Assembly (NCBI GenBank): GCA_017163975.1
Contig: JAFFSR010000004.1
Location: 3,348,001 to 3,412,000 of the forward strand
Length of the DNA: 64,000 nt
DNA from: Anastatus disparis
Lineage: Eukaryota; Arthropoda; Insecta; Hymenoptera; Eupelmidae
Direction: 5' to 3'
The position numbers and the translations under genes were made by a program. Of this stretch, positions 1 to 11,017 are shown piece after piece. The notes under the pieces are model-generated. The model did not search any database. It saw only the letters and a program-made list of their open reading frames with translations, and had not been told where the DNA came from. Numbering within the stretch: the stretch's first letter is position 1; each line of letters begins with the position of its first letter.

Positions 1-914
1 CGTCAAACGTTCAATTTTTTAACTGGCTTGTTTTTGGCGATTAATGCACTTATATTAAAGTGTTTTTTTTTAATTAGGATATTTTTAACCGACGAATCTG
101 ATTTCCTATTCAGATTTCACGAATAATGAAATCTAAAGATATTTTACAGTTTCTCCTCCATCCCCACTTTTTGATGTGTACCGCGCGCTCGACCGTTTAC
201 GTCGATGTTCGAGTGCATATTTCACCCTGTTTACACAATTTTATTGAAAACTTAGAGTATACGTTTAATAGTATATTGTTTCTAGTTTTTAAAACCGTTT
301 TAAAAGTGTATGTACGACATTCTCAATCGGTAATATAAAGAAGGGAAGAATACCGAAAAAAAATAAAAAATTGCAATTGCACAGAAACTAATCATCCAAT
401 AGTATCTGCCTTTGACATGTTAAAAGTAGATATAATTATCTACTTTTGTGCCAAATTTCAGCTCTTAATATTCATAAACAACAGAGTTATAAATTTAAAA
501 AAAAAATGAAAAATTTTCCGGTTTTTCCGAATTTTCTTCGGTTCTAATAAACCAATCGGATCGTTTGACCTCTCGTTTTGTTGATAATTCAATTTTCTAC
601 AACTTTTCCATTGACACCATGATGATTCGTCAAATAGTTTTCGTTTAATTAGCAAAAAACAAAAAAAAACGCGTTTTTTTGCACTTATTTGTTAATAACT
701 AATTAATAAATCATAGTTGCTAGTCCAAAACATATAAGTAAACATTTACGGATTATCTTTTAAATGATCGTATAGGTCGTTTCCAGTTACTAATTTTGGC
801 AGAACAAAACCTTATTTTGACTGGCCTAAATGTACTATTTTATACAAAAGCTGTGCTCGCGATGTTGTTTCATACAATTTTTTATATAACGCATACGAGC
901 GAAGAAACAATAAA
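1..914. other. AT-rich sequence, no gene recognised
   Basis: Homopolymer-rich AT sequence. Open frames here are short and show no domain. A short palindrome lies near 422-447 (taaaagtagatataattatctactttt-like). The phrase 'aataactaattaataaa' near 693-710 recurs near 1665-1682, which suggests decayed dispersed repeats. Confidence 0.5.
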
Positions 915-1353
915 TGTACACTTGGCGGAAAAGATATTTTTCCGAATGTTAACCTCAAATGGCAACATTGCATATTTTACCACAGGCATGACAATTCCAA
1001 ATTATAGAGCAAATTTCGCATCATCGTTACTTATTACTTAATGACATAATTTTAGTAAACAAATAATATTACTTTCTTTTTTCATGATCCGAATTATAAT
1101 TTTATTAAATAAAATTTTTATTTCTTAGTTCAATAATCATATAGAATCTAATATTGTGAATTTAAATTATACAAGTAATAAAATTTAAGTTGTTATCATT
1201 TGAATTTTGCATGAATAGACTATAAAAAAAAAAAAAGAATCATGATGCGAAACTCAATGCATTATTCGAAGTTTTATTATGTCTGTGGTAAAATATACAG
1301 CGCTGCCATTTGAGGTACACATTCGGAAAAATATCCTTTCCGCCAAGTGTACA
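915..1353. repeat. Foldback (palindromic) element with TGTACACTTGGCGG ends
   Basis: The left end reads TGTACACTTGGCGGAAAAGA and the right end is its near-exact reverse complement, finishing in CCGCCAAGTGTACA. Pairing continues inward through about 100 bases per arm (the 'cctcaaatggcaac' and 'taccacaggcatgac' blocks reappear inverted near 1275-1325). No coding capacity, so this is probably a non-autonomous MITE. The target duplication is unclear. Confidence 0.7.
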
Positions 1354-2039
1354 TAGTAAGTATATTATAATTGTTTTTATTTTAATTTGTAGAATTGAAA
1401 AAAAAAATCGTTTTTAATTTTACAAAAAAATTAATTTAGTAAATTTTAAATGGTTTAATAAAAAATGTTTTGTTTTTTTTTCTTCAGTAATTTAGCTATT
1501 AAAAAAGTCGAAAAATTTTTTTTTTTCATATAAGTTTTTCAAACTTTGCATACATATTCTAAATTAAAAAATACGCATTTTTTTCTTTAACATTTTTTTC
1601 TAAAATGAAAAATGGCGGAGATATAAAAGATTTAAAAAATGTATCTATTTTTTACGAATTGGCTAATAACTAATTAATAAAAAATTTTAGACAAACAAAC
1701 CGGACGAAATCTGAAAGAGGGATGAAATATCTTTATTTTTATGTGTTGATAGCAGAGAAAAAAAATTTTTTTCAAAAAATGACAAATTATTAAAAATATG
1801 GTCATGAGTGACCACGGAAATACATAAAAATACATAAATATTATGACATAAACATTTTGTAAATTGTCGTTGTTTCTTAGATAATCATATTCACACAAAG
1901 ATTTATGAATTATAACAGAAGAGAATTATTAATAATTAAATTGTTAGATTTTTTTTTTTTTTTTTCAATTTAATTATATAGAGGATATTATTATCCTCTA
2001 TATAATTAACTTTTTTCATATGATAATATCAGATAGATT
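1354..2039. other. AT-rich sequence, no gene recognised
   Basis: AT-rich tracts and homopolymers. A palindrome at about 1971-2009 pairs 'ttatatagaggata' with 'tatcctctatataa'. No supported gene. Confidence 0.5.
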
Positions 2040-2315
2040 CTAGCCCGGAACCGTTTAATACATTACATCATGCTAGCCCATCTGATACACCATACCGAAA
2101 TCTTTGACTGCCGATCGATAGTTAGTAACATTTTTTGTGACCAACAATCAATCAATACCCAATGAAATCGGGTTTTGTAAGAGCCGCGCGATATGATTAG
2201 CACATACACTAATTTTTCTTTAGGAAAAAAAGTCAGAGGTACCTGGCCAGGATTCGAACTCATGCCCACCGCGTTGAAGGCAAGAGCTCTATTCGTTACG
2301 CCACCGCGCTCTCTA
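2040..2315 (-). mobile_element. tRNA-derived SINE-like element
   Basis: On the minus strand the segment near 2230-2310 reads like a tRNA gene head: an A-box-like GGTGGCGTAACGAATAGAGC, and 30-40 bases later a B-box GAGTTCGAATCC followed by CTGGCCAGGTACC. About 200 bases of unrelated body follow (minus strand, toward 2040). This head-plus-body layout is typical of pol III-transcribed SINEs. It is not a functional tRNA, because the acceptor and anticodon stems do not pair cleanly. Boundaries are approximate. Confidence 0.6.
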
Positions 2316-2335
2316 AACTGTTAGATTAATGTCTT

Positions 2336-2745
2336 TTAACGGCATGTCGGAGCTGCAGCAATCGAGTTTTGCGTTTTTTATTTTATCATATCTTTTTAAA
2401 TTCTTAAATTAAACAAATATAATGACTTGTCCGCACTAAAGCTATATTTATACAATAATTTTTGTTAAAATAAAAAATCATTTGGACTTATTATTTTTTT
2501 ATGAGCTTGGATTGGAAATTAGATATCAAACTCGACAAACCTAACCTTAAAATACGACATATTGAAAGTTTTTATTATAACTTTTTATGTATAATATTTT
2601 GGTAGATTTCTTGAGTTGTCCGCACTAGAGTTTGATCTTACAAATTTTTTCTTTGTAGCAAAGAAACTCGATTAAACGCATCGTTTATTCATAAGTTAAG
2701 ATTGGAAATATTATTAGAAGGCGGACAGCTTCGTCATGCTCTTAA
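2336..2745. mobile_element. TTAA-flanked MITE, copy 1
   Basis: About 402 bases bounded by TTAA at 2336-2339 and 2742-2745. Left end CGGCATGTCGGAGCTGC; the right end read inward is GAGCATGACGAAGCTGTCC, an imperfect terminal inverted repeat. A homologous copy lies inverted at 44864-45249, also with TTAA on both sides. TTAA targets fit piggyBac- or Kolobok-type mobilisation. There is no transposase. Confidence 0.75.
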
Positions 2746-2860
2746 ATATTCGATGATTTTATTGCATGAAGATGAGTCGGCAAAGTTTCTGGCGAAGTCC
2801 GTATCGTGTTTGATTCTTTCATAGTCATATTTTTTGTAGTGGCTGAGAATATGTTTTACT

Positions 2861-2948
2861 GATATCATTAAGTTACAAGCATTGCAGAGTTTCAACTTTT
2901 CTTTTGAGAAAAGTTGGAACTCTGCAATGCTTGCAACGTAATGATATC
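2861..2948. repeat. Near-perfect 41-bp-arm hairpin inside LINE-A
   Basis: Arms GATATCATTAAGTTACAAGC... and ...GCTTGCAACGTAATGATATC enclose a loop of about six bases. It lies in the LINE-A ORF2 remnant and is probably a local inverted duplication rather than an inserted element, since no terminal target duplication is visible. Confidence 0.75.
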
Positions 2949-2959
2949 AATAAAAACTT

Positions 2960-3983
2960 ATTCTGCAGTGTGTCAAATTAGTGTGTCCAATTCGTAGCCC
3001 GGTAAGAATCACTTGGTTTCTACTTTTTTCTGTTGAAGATATGTTTTTATCGTAGAAGTTTTTTTGGATATCGTGTATTTTAAGATTGGCGCTCTCTTTC
3101 CATATATTGTTCCAGAAATTTTTGAAGGCTTGAGCTGCATTTTTTCGAAATCTTTGTGGTAGATGGGGATTTACCGAAGGTCACTATGTTTTTTTGATTC
3201 TTCTTTAGCTGCGAGATCTACTTTGATGTTTTCATTTATTCTTGAATGCGATGGGATCCAGATGAATTTAAGAAATCTTTGAGAAGATCCATATTATCCT
3301 TGATAAACTCTTGATATTTTAGTCAATTGGCTTTTTTAAATTTCCATCTAGAAGGGAGAGTAGGAGCTGTTGATTCATGATTGCCAATATCGATCATGAC
3401 TGAAAGTGATTGCTTCAATAAGTCTCCTTCTAGGAGTGCCATTTGATGTTGTTAAAGGCATTAGAATCAGGGATCAGTTGAGTTTAGCAAAGATATCTCG
3501 TTATTGTGTAGTAGTTCTTCGATAAATTTTCCTCTTTTGTCAATTTTGTGTGACCCCCATAAAATATGATGACTGTTTAAATCTCCTACTGTGATGAATG
3601 GTTTGGGTATCTAGCATAATAAGTTATATAAATCATCAGATGTTAGATTGTAGTTGTTGGGAATATAAACGTTGCAGATAAATAATTTTTTTGAAGACAA
3701 AATCACAGATGTTATCAGTACCTCGAGATCGGAATCTATATTTAATTCGACACAGTGTAAATTACTCTTTATATTGGCTGCGACGCCCCCACTTACAATT
3801 GAACAATCAGTTCGATTTTTATATGCAATACTAAACCCTTTGATGTTACGGAAGGAATTTTTTTTTAAAGTTTGTCTCTTGGATATACATTATATCTGGT
3901 TTTTCGATTTCAATTAGTTTTAATAAATATTCATGGTGAGCTGATAGACCATTAATGTTCCACTGGATTAATTTGTAAGCCAT
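2960..3983 (-). pseudogene. LINE-A ORF2 fragment: APE-type endonuclease
   Basis: The start at 3983 reads MAYKLIQWNINGLSAHHEYL, the classic WNxxG opening of LINE endonucleases. Further on, IMYIQETNF carries the catalytic-type Glu and ITVGDLNSHHILWGS the GDxNxHH motif. A TAG interrupts the frame just before IPKPFITVGD (about 3612). More stops and shifts follow, but the linker phrase SVMIDIGNHESTAPTLPSRW (SxHxP equivalent) is recognisable near 3410-3340. No reverse transcriptase is present. The endonuclease would nick target DNA for target-primed reverse transcription; this copy is inactive. Confidence 0.8.
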
Positions 3984-4285
3984 TTTGTTTATTCAGTTGT
4001 CGAGTCTTTCTCCGATGATTCCGTATTGTTTGAGTTAATTATTTCTTCTTTATCGGTTAGCTTTTCAATTCTTTTAATCGTTTTTTTAAACCTACCTTTA
4101 ATGTATCTATTCGTCAGATGAAGGTATAGTTCTTCAAGAAATGATATCATGTTAATTGGGTCGTCACAGTAGTTTGAAACTATAGAGGGGTTCAGTAGAC
4201 CCCTAGATTGATTCTAAGAAGTTTTTGAGGCTAGTTAGATTTATAAGCTTATTTTGATCCTTTAGTATTGCAGAAAGATGTTCGA

Positions 4286-5270
4286 TCATTTCGTCAATAT
4301 TTGATTTATTTTTTTTGGACTTTTTGATTTTTTAGGAGGTTTAGTAACTTTATCCAGTTTTTTAAATGTTTCTTGTGAAAGGTTGTCGTCAGATAGAGAG
4401 TCACTGGATTTATCTGATTTGGATCTTTTTAATTTAGCAATGGTTGGCATATCGGTATCTTCTTGCTCAGCAGTGAGTTCGTTGTTGGTAGTTAGTGTGC
4501 TATCTTTGTTTTCGGTTGGTACGCTTTTGTTGTTGGCTACCGTACCGATCTTTGGTGGTGCAGTTTCATGATTACCTTCGGTTGGTAAGATTTTGTTGTT
4601 GGCTACCGTTATCTTTTCTGATGGTGATGGTTCATGATTGCGAGGGGAACTTGCGCTCAGAGGACAGTTTTTTGCTGTGTCCGAAAATCTGGAAATTAGT
4701 GTCGTTATATGGCACATCCAACATTGAAGGAAGTTTAAGTAGATCATCTGGGTGAATGTACATCTGTCTCCTAAAAGTCGAAATGTGAGAGTACGCTGGG
4801 CCGGTTATTCCGGCTTTTAAGAAAGATATCGAAGAGCATCGGCGAACACCTAAGTTGTCAATATATTCTTGAATGTTTACGCGCGGTATTGAAGGACAGA
4901 CATTTGAGAGAATTATACGCACACTATAGATCAAAAGCAAGTGAACCTCGATAATTTAAATACACACAGATATACGACGGTGTTTGTTTACAAATTCTTC
5001 GGCAAATTCCTTACTTATTAGAAGCAAGCAAATATAACCGTTCGAAACTCTCAAGACGTGTGTTATATTAGAAGGACCGATAGTTTCACCTACTGCAATT
5101 ATATAATCACTCACTTGGATACCGTCCTTACTTTCCATTTCGATGGCACGATTTCTGTCTGTAAATTGATCTTGTTGTGTAACATTAGCGTAGCTGTTGG
5201 TTTTGTTCGAAAAGTTATTAGGGCAGATGAGTTGAGATGTTCCATGGACCCCGTCTGCAGAAGGCGCCAT
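4286..5270 (-). pseudogene. LINE-A ORF1 (nucleic-acid-binding protein), frameshifted
   Basis: The frame opens at the ATG at 5270 (MAPSADG). The N-terminal third carries the conserved block IGPSNITHVLRVSNGYICL. Near 4940-4956 the frame shifts, and the middle block continues as IILSNVCPSIPRVNIQEYID and FRRQMYIHPDD. A second shift near 4700-4745 leads to a Ser/Lys/Thr-rich tail ending KKINQILTK at 4286. The tail contains an internal duplication (VANNKILPTE and VANNKSVPTE). The zinc knuckles expected near the end of the middle block are not visible. An ORF1 of this class normally coats LINE RNA in the ribonucleoprotein; this one cannot be translated intact. Confidence 0.75.
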
Positions 5271-5317
5271 GGTTGATAAGAGAATAAGAGGAGCACTGCT
5301 GTGCACCTCTTATTCTT

Positions 5318-6371
5318 GTTTTCTCGTTCCTAAATCTATGGCGCTTAACTCTTACTTTTTTATAAAAAAATTTAATTAATTAATTATAACGAAAATTTAG
5401 ATTAGATAAGGACAGAGCTATACGGACAATTCTTAAGGTATCAGTTACAAAAATTGAATGATATTTTAACAATTTTTGTATGTAACTATATTGCTGTAAA
5501 TTAAAAATATCAATATAATTTTATAATATTTGGTTTTCTTAGAGTCATAATAAAACAAAATTTTTTGGATGTATATGATTTTTCTTGTAGGTATTTGCTA
5601 AGAGAATACATATTTATGATAAAAACTGGAAATTTCTAAATTTTTGACTGATTTAAAAATATCTTGATTCTTTAATACTTGAAATTGCGCGATTGTTGGT
5701 GCACCGAATGAGACGCGTAAACTGTCTCATTGTGAGATTCGTATCGAACCAGGCTGATCGTCTGAAACAAATATACATCGTAATAGTTAATGTCAGCTAC
5801 GCTTGTGGTTATATTATTCTAGCGTGGGGGACAAATCACACCACACTGAGCATGAATATGAATTTTATTTTTTGGTTGGCGTTGAACACGACTCGTAGCC
5901 CTTGCTACTTACCATAGGTTTTTCAGTATACTGTCATGTTACGGGCGTTGTTCCTTCGTTCTGTGCTGCACGAGATCCTGTCACTTTTGTTAGCCTTTTT
6001 TGTCATTTCTTTTACACACTGCCACTACGCCTTCACAATTGCAGCACATACAATATAAAGAAGCGAGGAAAGTAAACAAGAAAAATGTTTTCTAAATTAA
6101 ACTTTCAATTAATATAAACATTTATGAGCGCGGTGAAAGTGAGCTGGGTTCATAACCTATTAAAATTAGCAAGGGTTAACTTGAATGAAATGAAAGTAAT
6201 TAATTTGTAATAAATAATTTATTATAATACATACATACGTATAATACAACTTGAATGCACAACAGTTACTCGAGGAATGAACTAAACGAGCCTCGCGTTC
6301 ATCAGACACACCCCGCCTTACGGCGGCGCTACACACACGATTGAGCGTGTCTATATTTCTAATAGTAAAAT
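5318..6371. other. Unidentified sequence
   Basis: The part before 5690 is AT-rich and featureless. 5690-5930 and 5935-6060 are less AT-rich and could be decayed LTR or host regulatory DNA, but no domain, LTR end or splice pattern is visible. 6240-6350 holds a short GC-rich patch (CCGCCTTACGGCGG) before the hAT-like MITE. Confidence 0.4.
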
Positions 6372-6579
6372 GTTACAACCAGTGATGGATTTGAAAAATG
6401 TTTTTATGGTATCAATCAGCCAACTTCAGAGCATATAATGAAGAATAATATATTGTGCTGTTACTCTGATTCTATTGTATTCTCTGAAGTTTGCTGATAA
6501 GTATCATAATATATAGATAATATTTATTAGATATACATTAATGTATAAAGCATCCTCGAAATCCATCATTGGTTACAAT
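6372..6579. mobile_element. hAT-like MITE with 8-bp target duplication
   Basis: The element 6380-6571 starts CAGTGATGGATTTGA and ends in its inverse, TCGAAATCCATCATTG. It is flanked by GTTACAAC (6372-6379) and GTTACAAT (6572-6579), a 7/8 match, which is the 8-bp duplication expected of hAT elements. An internal palindrome (CAGCCAACTTCAGAG / CTCTGAAGTTTGCTG) occupies the centre. No transposase. Confidence 0.8.
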
Positions 6580-6583
6580 TAAC

Positions 6584-6785
6584 AATAGTTTATTATGCTA
6601 CGTGGGGTAAAAATGTGACATTCTAGACCTGCATGGATTTAGCTCTCGAAGCCGAGAGAGCTGATTGCCGGCCTACAGTGTCACATTTTTATCCCAAGTG
6701 GCATATACGATTTTTTCTCATATTAGGCTAAAAACACGCACAACTTAGATTTATTGATAATTCATAATTGATGAAAAATTACGAA
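6584..6785. repeat. AATAGTWYATTA hairpin element, copy 1
   Basis: Begins AATAGTTTATTATGCTACGT and is followed by a hairpin pairing 'ggggtaaaaatgtgaca' with 'tgtcacatttttatccc'. The GC-rich centre has AGCTCTCGAAGCCGAGAGAGCT. The following ~65 bases are shared with the copy at 20773. Confidence 0.65.
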
Positions 6786-7743
6786 AAATGTTTATAAAAA
6801 TGAAATTTTTTTAAAGTAAACATTTAATAAAATATTAAAATGTTAAAAACTATTCATGGTAGTTATATAATTTTGTTTTAAAGCAGAGATAGAAAAACGT
6901 ACCTATACAGCCTCATACTCAAACCCATATCACCCCTCTAGTGGGGCTATATAGGTTCTTACAGTTAAACAATAATTTATATTGAGTTTTGAGACTAGAT
7001 ATTTATTTCACATTAAAATTAATAGTCAATCTATCATTGTCTTTGATTATTTAGCTAACTAGGAGAGTATCACAACTGCGGATCACGGATTTTGCTCAAA
7101 CTTTAGGATAAGTTTTCATATGACAAAATATGAAATAAGCTAAAGTTACAGTCACAAATGCTCAATATTTCCCTAATTGCAGGCAATTAAAGAAAATCAC
7201 TAAAAAAGTTACTAGATTTTTAAACGCATATAATTCTTTAGTATTGATAGCTACACTGAGAGAAAATTCATGCTAATAGAGCATGCGAACTGCCATCTAT
7301 GCGAGCATATAAAACATTGATACAAATATTACAGGCCGTGAGAAGCTCTATTAGTATTGGATTACCTTATACTAAAAAAGATGGTATGGAGAGTAACTAA
7401 AGCATGAACGGCATTCACTGATGACTCGCGTGGTATACTTCGATGACTCCCCACTCTCATATCCTTTGTTTGCTTGAGTCGCCTCCTCTTTTGGGTGGCG
7501 ACGCGAGCAAACACGGCTGGTCTATACCCAAAATTATGTTGCAAATTTCTTTAACGTATTTTCGTAGCGTGAATCTTTTATTTCTTTTCTTTTCTTTTTT
7601 TATGAAGGGAGATACGTTATAAATATAATCTGTTAAACTTTTTAACTTTAAATAATCAATTTTTAACTTAAAATTTAATTATTTTAAACCGCTGGGGGGG
7701 GGGGGCAGATGAGCATGTACGATTTTACGCCAGAAATATTTCG

Positions 7744-7816
7744 GAGCAGCGTTGGTCTAGTGCGTAACGTTCACGCTTTTCCTTTTGAGTACGCGAGTTC
7801 AACTCTCGGCTAGGGT
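7744..7816 (+). pseudogene. tRNA-like sequence, left arm
   Basis: A-box-like TTGGTCTAGTGCGTAACG, then a T arm with a perfect 4-bp stem CGAG/CTCG around the loop TTCAACT (B-box-like). The anticodon region (about ACGCTTTTCCTTTTGAGTA) does not form a clean 5-bp stem, so a functional tRNA is unlikely. Most likely a tRNA-derived SINE head or a captured tRNA relic. Confidence 0.5.
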
Positions 7817-8405
7817 CACTTTTTTTTAAATTTTTTTTTATTGTTTTAATATTTTTTATTCCTTTTTATATTTATTTTTTTTTTAGATTTTGTATTTTTT
7901 TAATAATTTTAAAATTTAATTTTTCACAAGTACGCTTGTTTTTTTCAATGAAAATTTTTTAAAAATAAATTATTCTTTATAGGTAGTAATTACAAATATT
8001 GATAAATAAATAATAGTGATGTTTATTTTATAATAGTGATGTTTATTTTATAATAGTATAGTTTATTTTATTTATAATTTAGTTTATAAAATTTACAATA
8101 AATTACAATAAATAAATAAAACTGAGTTATTATTATTTATGTTATAATATATATTGTATATTGAAATATGTTTATAAAGACAAAATTGAACTATAGTATT
8201 GTAAATATCACTATTATTTATTTATTAATATTTTAAATTATTTTCTATATGAAATAATTTATTTAAAAATATTAATAAAAAAAACGAGCATATTTTAAGT
8301 AACTTGTGAAAAAATAGATTTTAAAATTAATAAAAAATAGAAAATAAAAAAATATAAATAAAAAAAGCAATAAAAACTATTGAAATAATAAAAAAATTAA
8401 AAAAA

Positions 8406-8478
8406 GACCCTAGCCGAGAGTTGAACTCGCCTACTCAAAAGGAAAAGCACGAACGTTACGCACTAGACCAACGTTACT
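8406..8478 (-). pseudogene. tRNA-like sequence, right arm
   Basis: The minus-strand counterpart of the sequence at 7744-7816. It has the same A-box-like and T-arm sequence with a few changes, including in the presumed anticodon arm. Confidence 0.5.
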
Positions 8479-9480
8479 TCGAAATAACTCTGGCGTAAAA
8501 TCGTACATGCTCATCTGCCCCCCAGCGGTTTAAAATAATTAAATTTTAAGTTAAAAATTAATTATTTAAAGTTAAAAAGTTTAACAGGTTATATTTATAA
8601 CGTATCTCCCTTCATAAAAAAAGAAAAGAAAAGAAATAAAAGATTCACGCTACGAAAATACGTTAACGAAATTTGCAACATGATTTTGGATATAGACCAG
8701 CCGTGTTTGCTCGCGTCGCCACCCAAAAGAGGAGGCGACTTGAGCAATAGAAGAATGCCATAGTTAGCAGTAAAGAAAGAATAGTGGACAAGCCACGTTT
8801 ACTTCCTTCACGCCCCATGAGAGGATACAGCGCTAGATATCGAAGGATATTAGAGTGGGGAGCTACTAAAGCATGTAAACAAACAGTTTTTGGATAGCAC
8901 AAACCTCGTAAGAGTAGATGGCGCTGTTATTAAAGCATAGGATATTACTTACTAACTTTGGATACGTAGACTACATGCTCTATTGGCATGAATTTTCTCT
9001 CAGTGTAGAATCTTAAAACTTTTTTTTAATGAAAGCTGAGCTCAAATCCTTTCGAAATAGTAGTTATAGCATATGAAAATATTATTTTTTCCCAAAGTTA
9101 TAACACAATAAAGATTGGACCTGAATTTTCTTTTTAAAACATTAATTAATAACAAAACCTGTAATTGGGTCCAATATTTGTTATGCTGTAGCTTTGGGAA
9201 AAAATGATATTTTCATATGCTATAACTACTATTTCGAAAGGATTTGAGCTCAGCTTTCATTTACAAAAAAGTTTCAAGCTTTTAGCTATCAATGCTAAAG
9301 AACTATATGCGTTTTAAAATCTAGTAACATTTTCAGTGATTTTTTTCATTTTCTTTAACTAGAGAAGAAATTAAGCGTTTGTGACTATTACTTTAGCTTT
9401 TTTCATATTTTGTCATCTGACAACTTATTCCAAAGTTTAAGCAAAATCCGTGATTCGGAGTTGTGATATTCTCCTAGTAA

Positions 9481-10063
9481 GTTATTTTAAGCTAACACAA
9501 AAAATTGCCTGTTCCACCCCACCTGCCCCTAATTAGATTCTTTGTTAGTATGATTATATTCAATTTTTACAAATAGCACTTTATTGTTTTGAACTTTTTT
9601 GTCAAAAATTTATAGTGATTTCAACTCTTTACATCATACAATCTTTTTATGCAGTAATAATGTAAATATCTCAAAAATTGAAAAAAATATTCATCTCTAT
9701 TCAATAAAAGTGCATATTTCAAATTTGCTACATTAAAATTAGTATAATTTCAATAGACTCTATAAAATTACGTGACACTGTCAAGAACAGTCTATTGTTA
9801 CAAGAACAAAAAAAATATTTCATTTTATTATAGCGTCACTTGTAACGTAATTTCTTTACACAAATGTTACACAGTTGTGTGAGCAATACAAACTCATCAG
9901 CATTAATCGCGGAACATACATAAATTATTTGCTTTTCTTTTGCATTTATTATTTTAGATTGATCTAATGAGTAGCGCCGCTTGTTAAAAGGCTGCTGTCT
10001 TAAATTATCAAGTCAATGCTCTGATGCATATTGTTGAATGCAATAGTAGTAATAAAAAGCATT
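9481..10063. other. AT-rich intergenic sequence upstream of the candidate secreted-peptide gene
   Basis: No element ends or domains. 9985-10060 precedes the candidate start codon. No convincing TATA box or initiator can be placed. Confidence 0.4.
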
Positions 10064-11017
10064 ATGAAGATTCCAATATTATTAGTTAATCAAGTCTTAT
10101 TCCTTTTTCTTGCCCTGCAAGTAAGTTTTAAAATATTCATTTTACTTAATATGTTACTTTTTTTTTAAATATTGTATTCTTTCGATAAGACAAATTTTTA
10201 AAGCCAAAATTTAAAAGTCAAAATGACTATATTGGAAAAAGTTCTTTAAAAATCAAGTATTGTCAAAAATGGAAGTGCTTTTCTTGTAAAGTTAAAAAGT
10301 ACTCGAAGTCTTCGAGACTTAAACTTCCCTCGATACTTTTTGTCACGGAAGTTAATGTATATCAATAAATGCTCTTTATCACTTTCCAACTAAATTGTTA
10401 TAAATAAATTATTAATTTTATCACTTTTTATGATCTTATTGCTAGCGCTAGAGTATTCCCCGTGTGTGTACAAAATTTCAGAACGATCCGATCATATTTG
10501 GCTGGAATAGAGCGATTTATGTTTTAAAAACTCATTAAAAATCACTTTTTGTAAAAGTCACTTTTAAATTTTTTTCTTTAAAAGTAAACATCTAGTGAAA
10601 AAACTTTACTTAAAAAAAAGTTGTGTTTTTTTTCATTCTCTACATGCCAATATTTTTTTTAAATCGATTTTTCAATTTTTCATATTTGGCTGCTTTAGTC
10701 GAGCCTGCGCCGCCGTTCCGAGCGTATACCTCATTATTGCATCCGGCCCTTCAATTCATTAATGAAAGTTTAACTTATAAAAGTTATTTATTTTTTAAAA
10801 AAGCGTGGCCTGCTATGTCAACTATTCATTGCTACTTTTTATTGTTTCAAAATCATAAAACATGAAAATAAATTTGTTAAATTTATTTTTAAAGGTTTCA
10901 GGACAATCTGTACTTACAAGAGATATACAAAATGCGATACAAGCTTCTTTCAATTCATTAGAACTTCTGAATGAATTTTTAAATATCACAATTTCATCGG
11001 TGAGAAACAGGATTTAG
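10064..11017 (+). CDS. Candidate two-exon gene for a small secreted peptide
   Basis: The proposed exon 1 is 10064-10120 (MKIPILLVNQVLFLFLALQ), a textbook hydrophobic signal peptide ending exactly at a consensus donor (CAA|GTAAGT). The proposed exon 2 is 10895-11017, preceded by an A/T-rich acceptor TTTTTAAAG and in phase 0. It gives VSGQSVLTRDIQ, then an amphipathic stretch ending SSVRNRI and a TAG stop. The mature peptide would be about 40 residues without cysteines, exported by the secretory pathway. An overlapping +1 frame (EKQDLEKSSQVESSDRS to a stop near 11128) stays open beyond the stop, so a frameshift or another splice form (a GTGAGA donor sits at 10999) is possible. No family recognised; function unknown. 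It could be a chance ORF beside a chance donor. Confidence 0.35.

Larger units (their letters stand above)
2746..5317 (-). mobile_element. LINE-A: decayed non-LTR retrotransposon, 3'-truncated
   Basis: Minus-strand order from 5317: a short 5' leader with a hairpin (5281-5317), ORF1 with frameshifts (to 4286), then ORF2 starting at 3983 with an apurinic endonuclease domain. The element fades out near 2950-2760, before any reverse transcriptase. ORF1 resembles the nucleic-acid-binding ORF1 proteins of I/Jockey-like LINEs (phrases such as IGPSNITHVLRVSNG and FRRQMYIHPDD). Stop codons and frame changes show it is dead. The 3' end abuts the TTAA MITE. Confidence 0.8.
7685..8530. repeat. Inner inverted repeat of FB-B with a tRNA-like sequence in each arm
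   Basis: Arms start at 'accgctgggg' (poly-G) and end at the inverse 'ccccagcggt'. Each arm carries the same ~73-base tRNA-like segment, followed by a long AT-rich spacer centred near 8110. The right arm has a shorter G tract and small differences. Confidence 0.7.
7254..9005. mobile_element. Foldback FB-B nested in FB-A (CACTGAGAG ends, TA target)
   Basis: Begins CACTGAGAGAAAATTCATGC and ends GCATGAATTTTCTCTCAGTG, with TA at 7252-7253 and 9006-9007. Inside are long inverted arms: the block at 7495-7620 around 'ggtggcgacgcgagcaaacac' reappears inverted at 8600-8725. Parts of the two arms differ (7330-7480 versus 8750-8930), so the palindrome is not perfect. Its insertion split the left arm of FB-A. 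Confidence 0.7.
7059..9477. mobile_element. Foldback FB-A copy 1 (Harbinger-like TAA target), interrupted
   Basis: The ends are CTAGGAGAGTATCACA and an imperfect inverse, TTGTGATATTCTCCTAG. TAA lies immediately outside each end (7056-7058 and 9478-9480), a 3-bp TWA duplication as in PIF/Harbinger MITEs. The uninterrupted relative is at 59434-60097. Here the left arm (7059-7253) is separated from the rest (9008-9477) by FB-B. No coding capacity. Confidence 0.75.

Noticed and set aside
2218..2310. A functional tRNA gene on the minus strand
   Set aside because: A- and B-box-like blocks exist, but the acceptor and anticodon stems do not pair and a SINE body follows.
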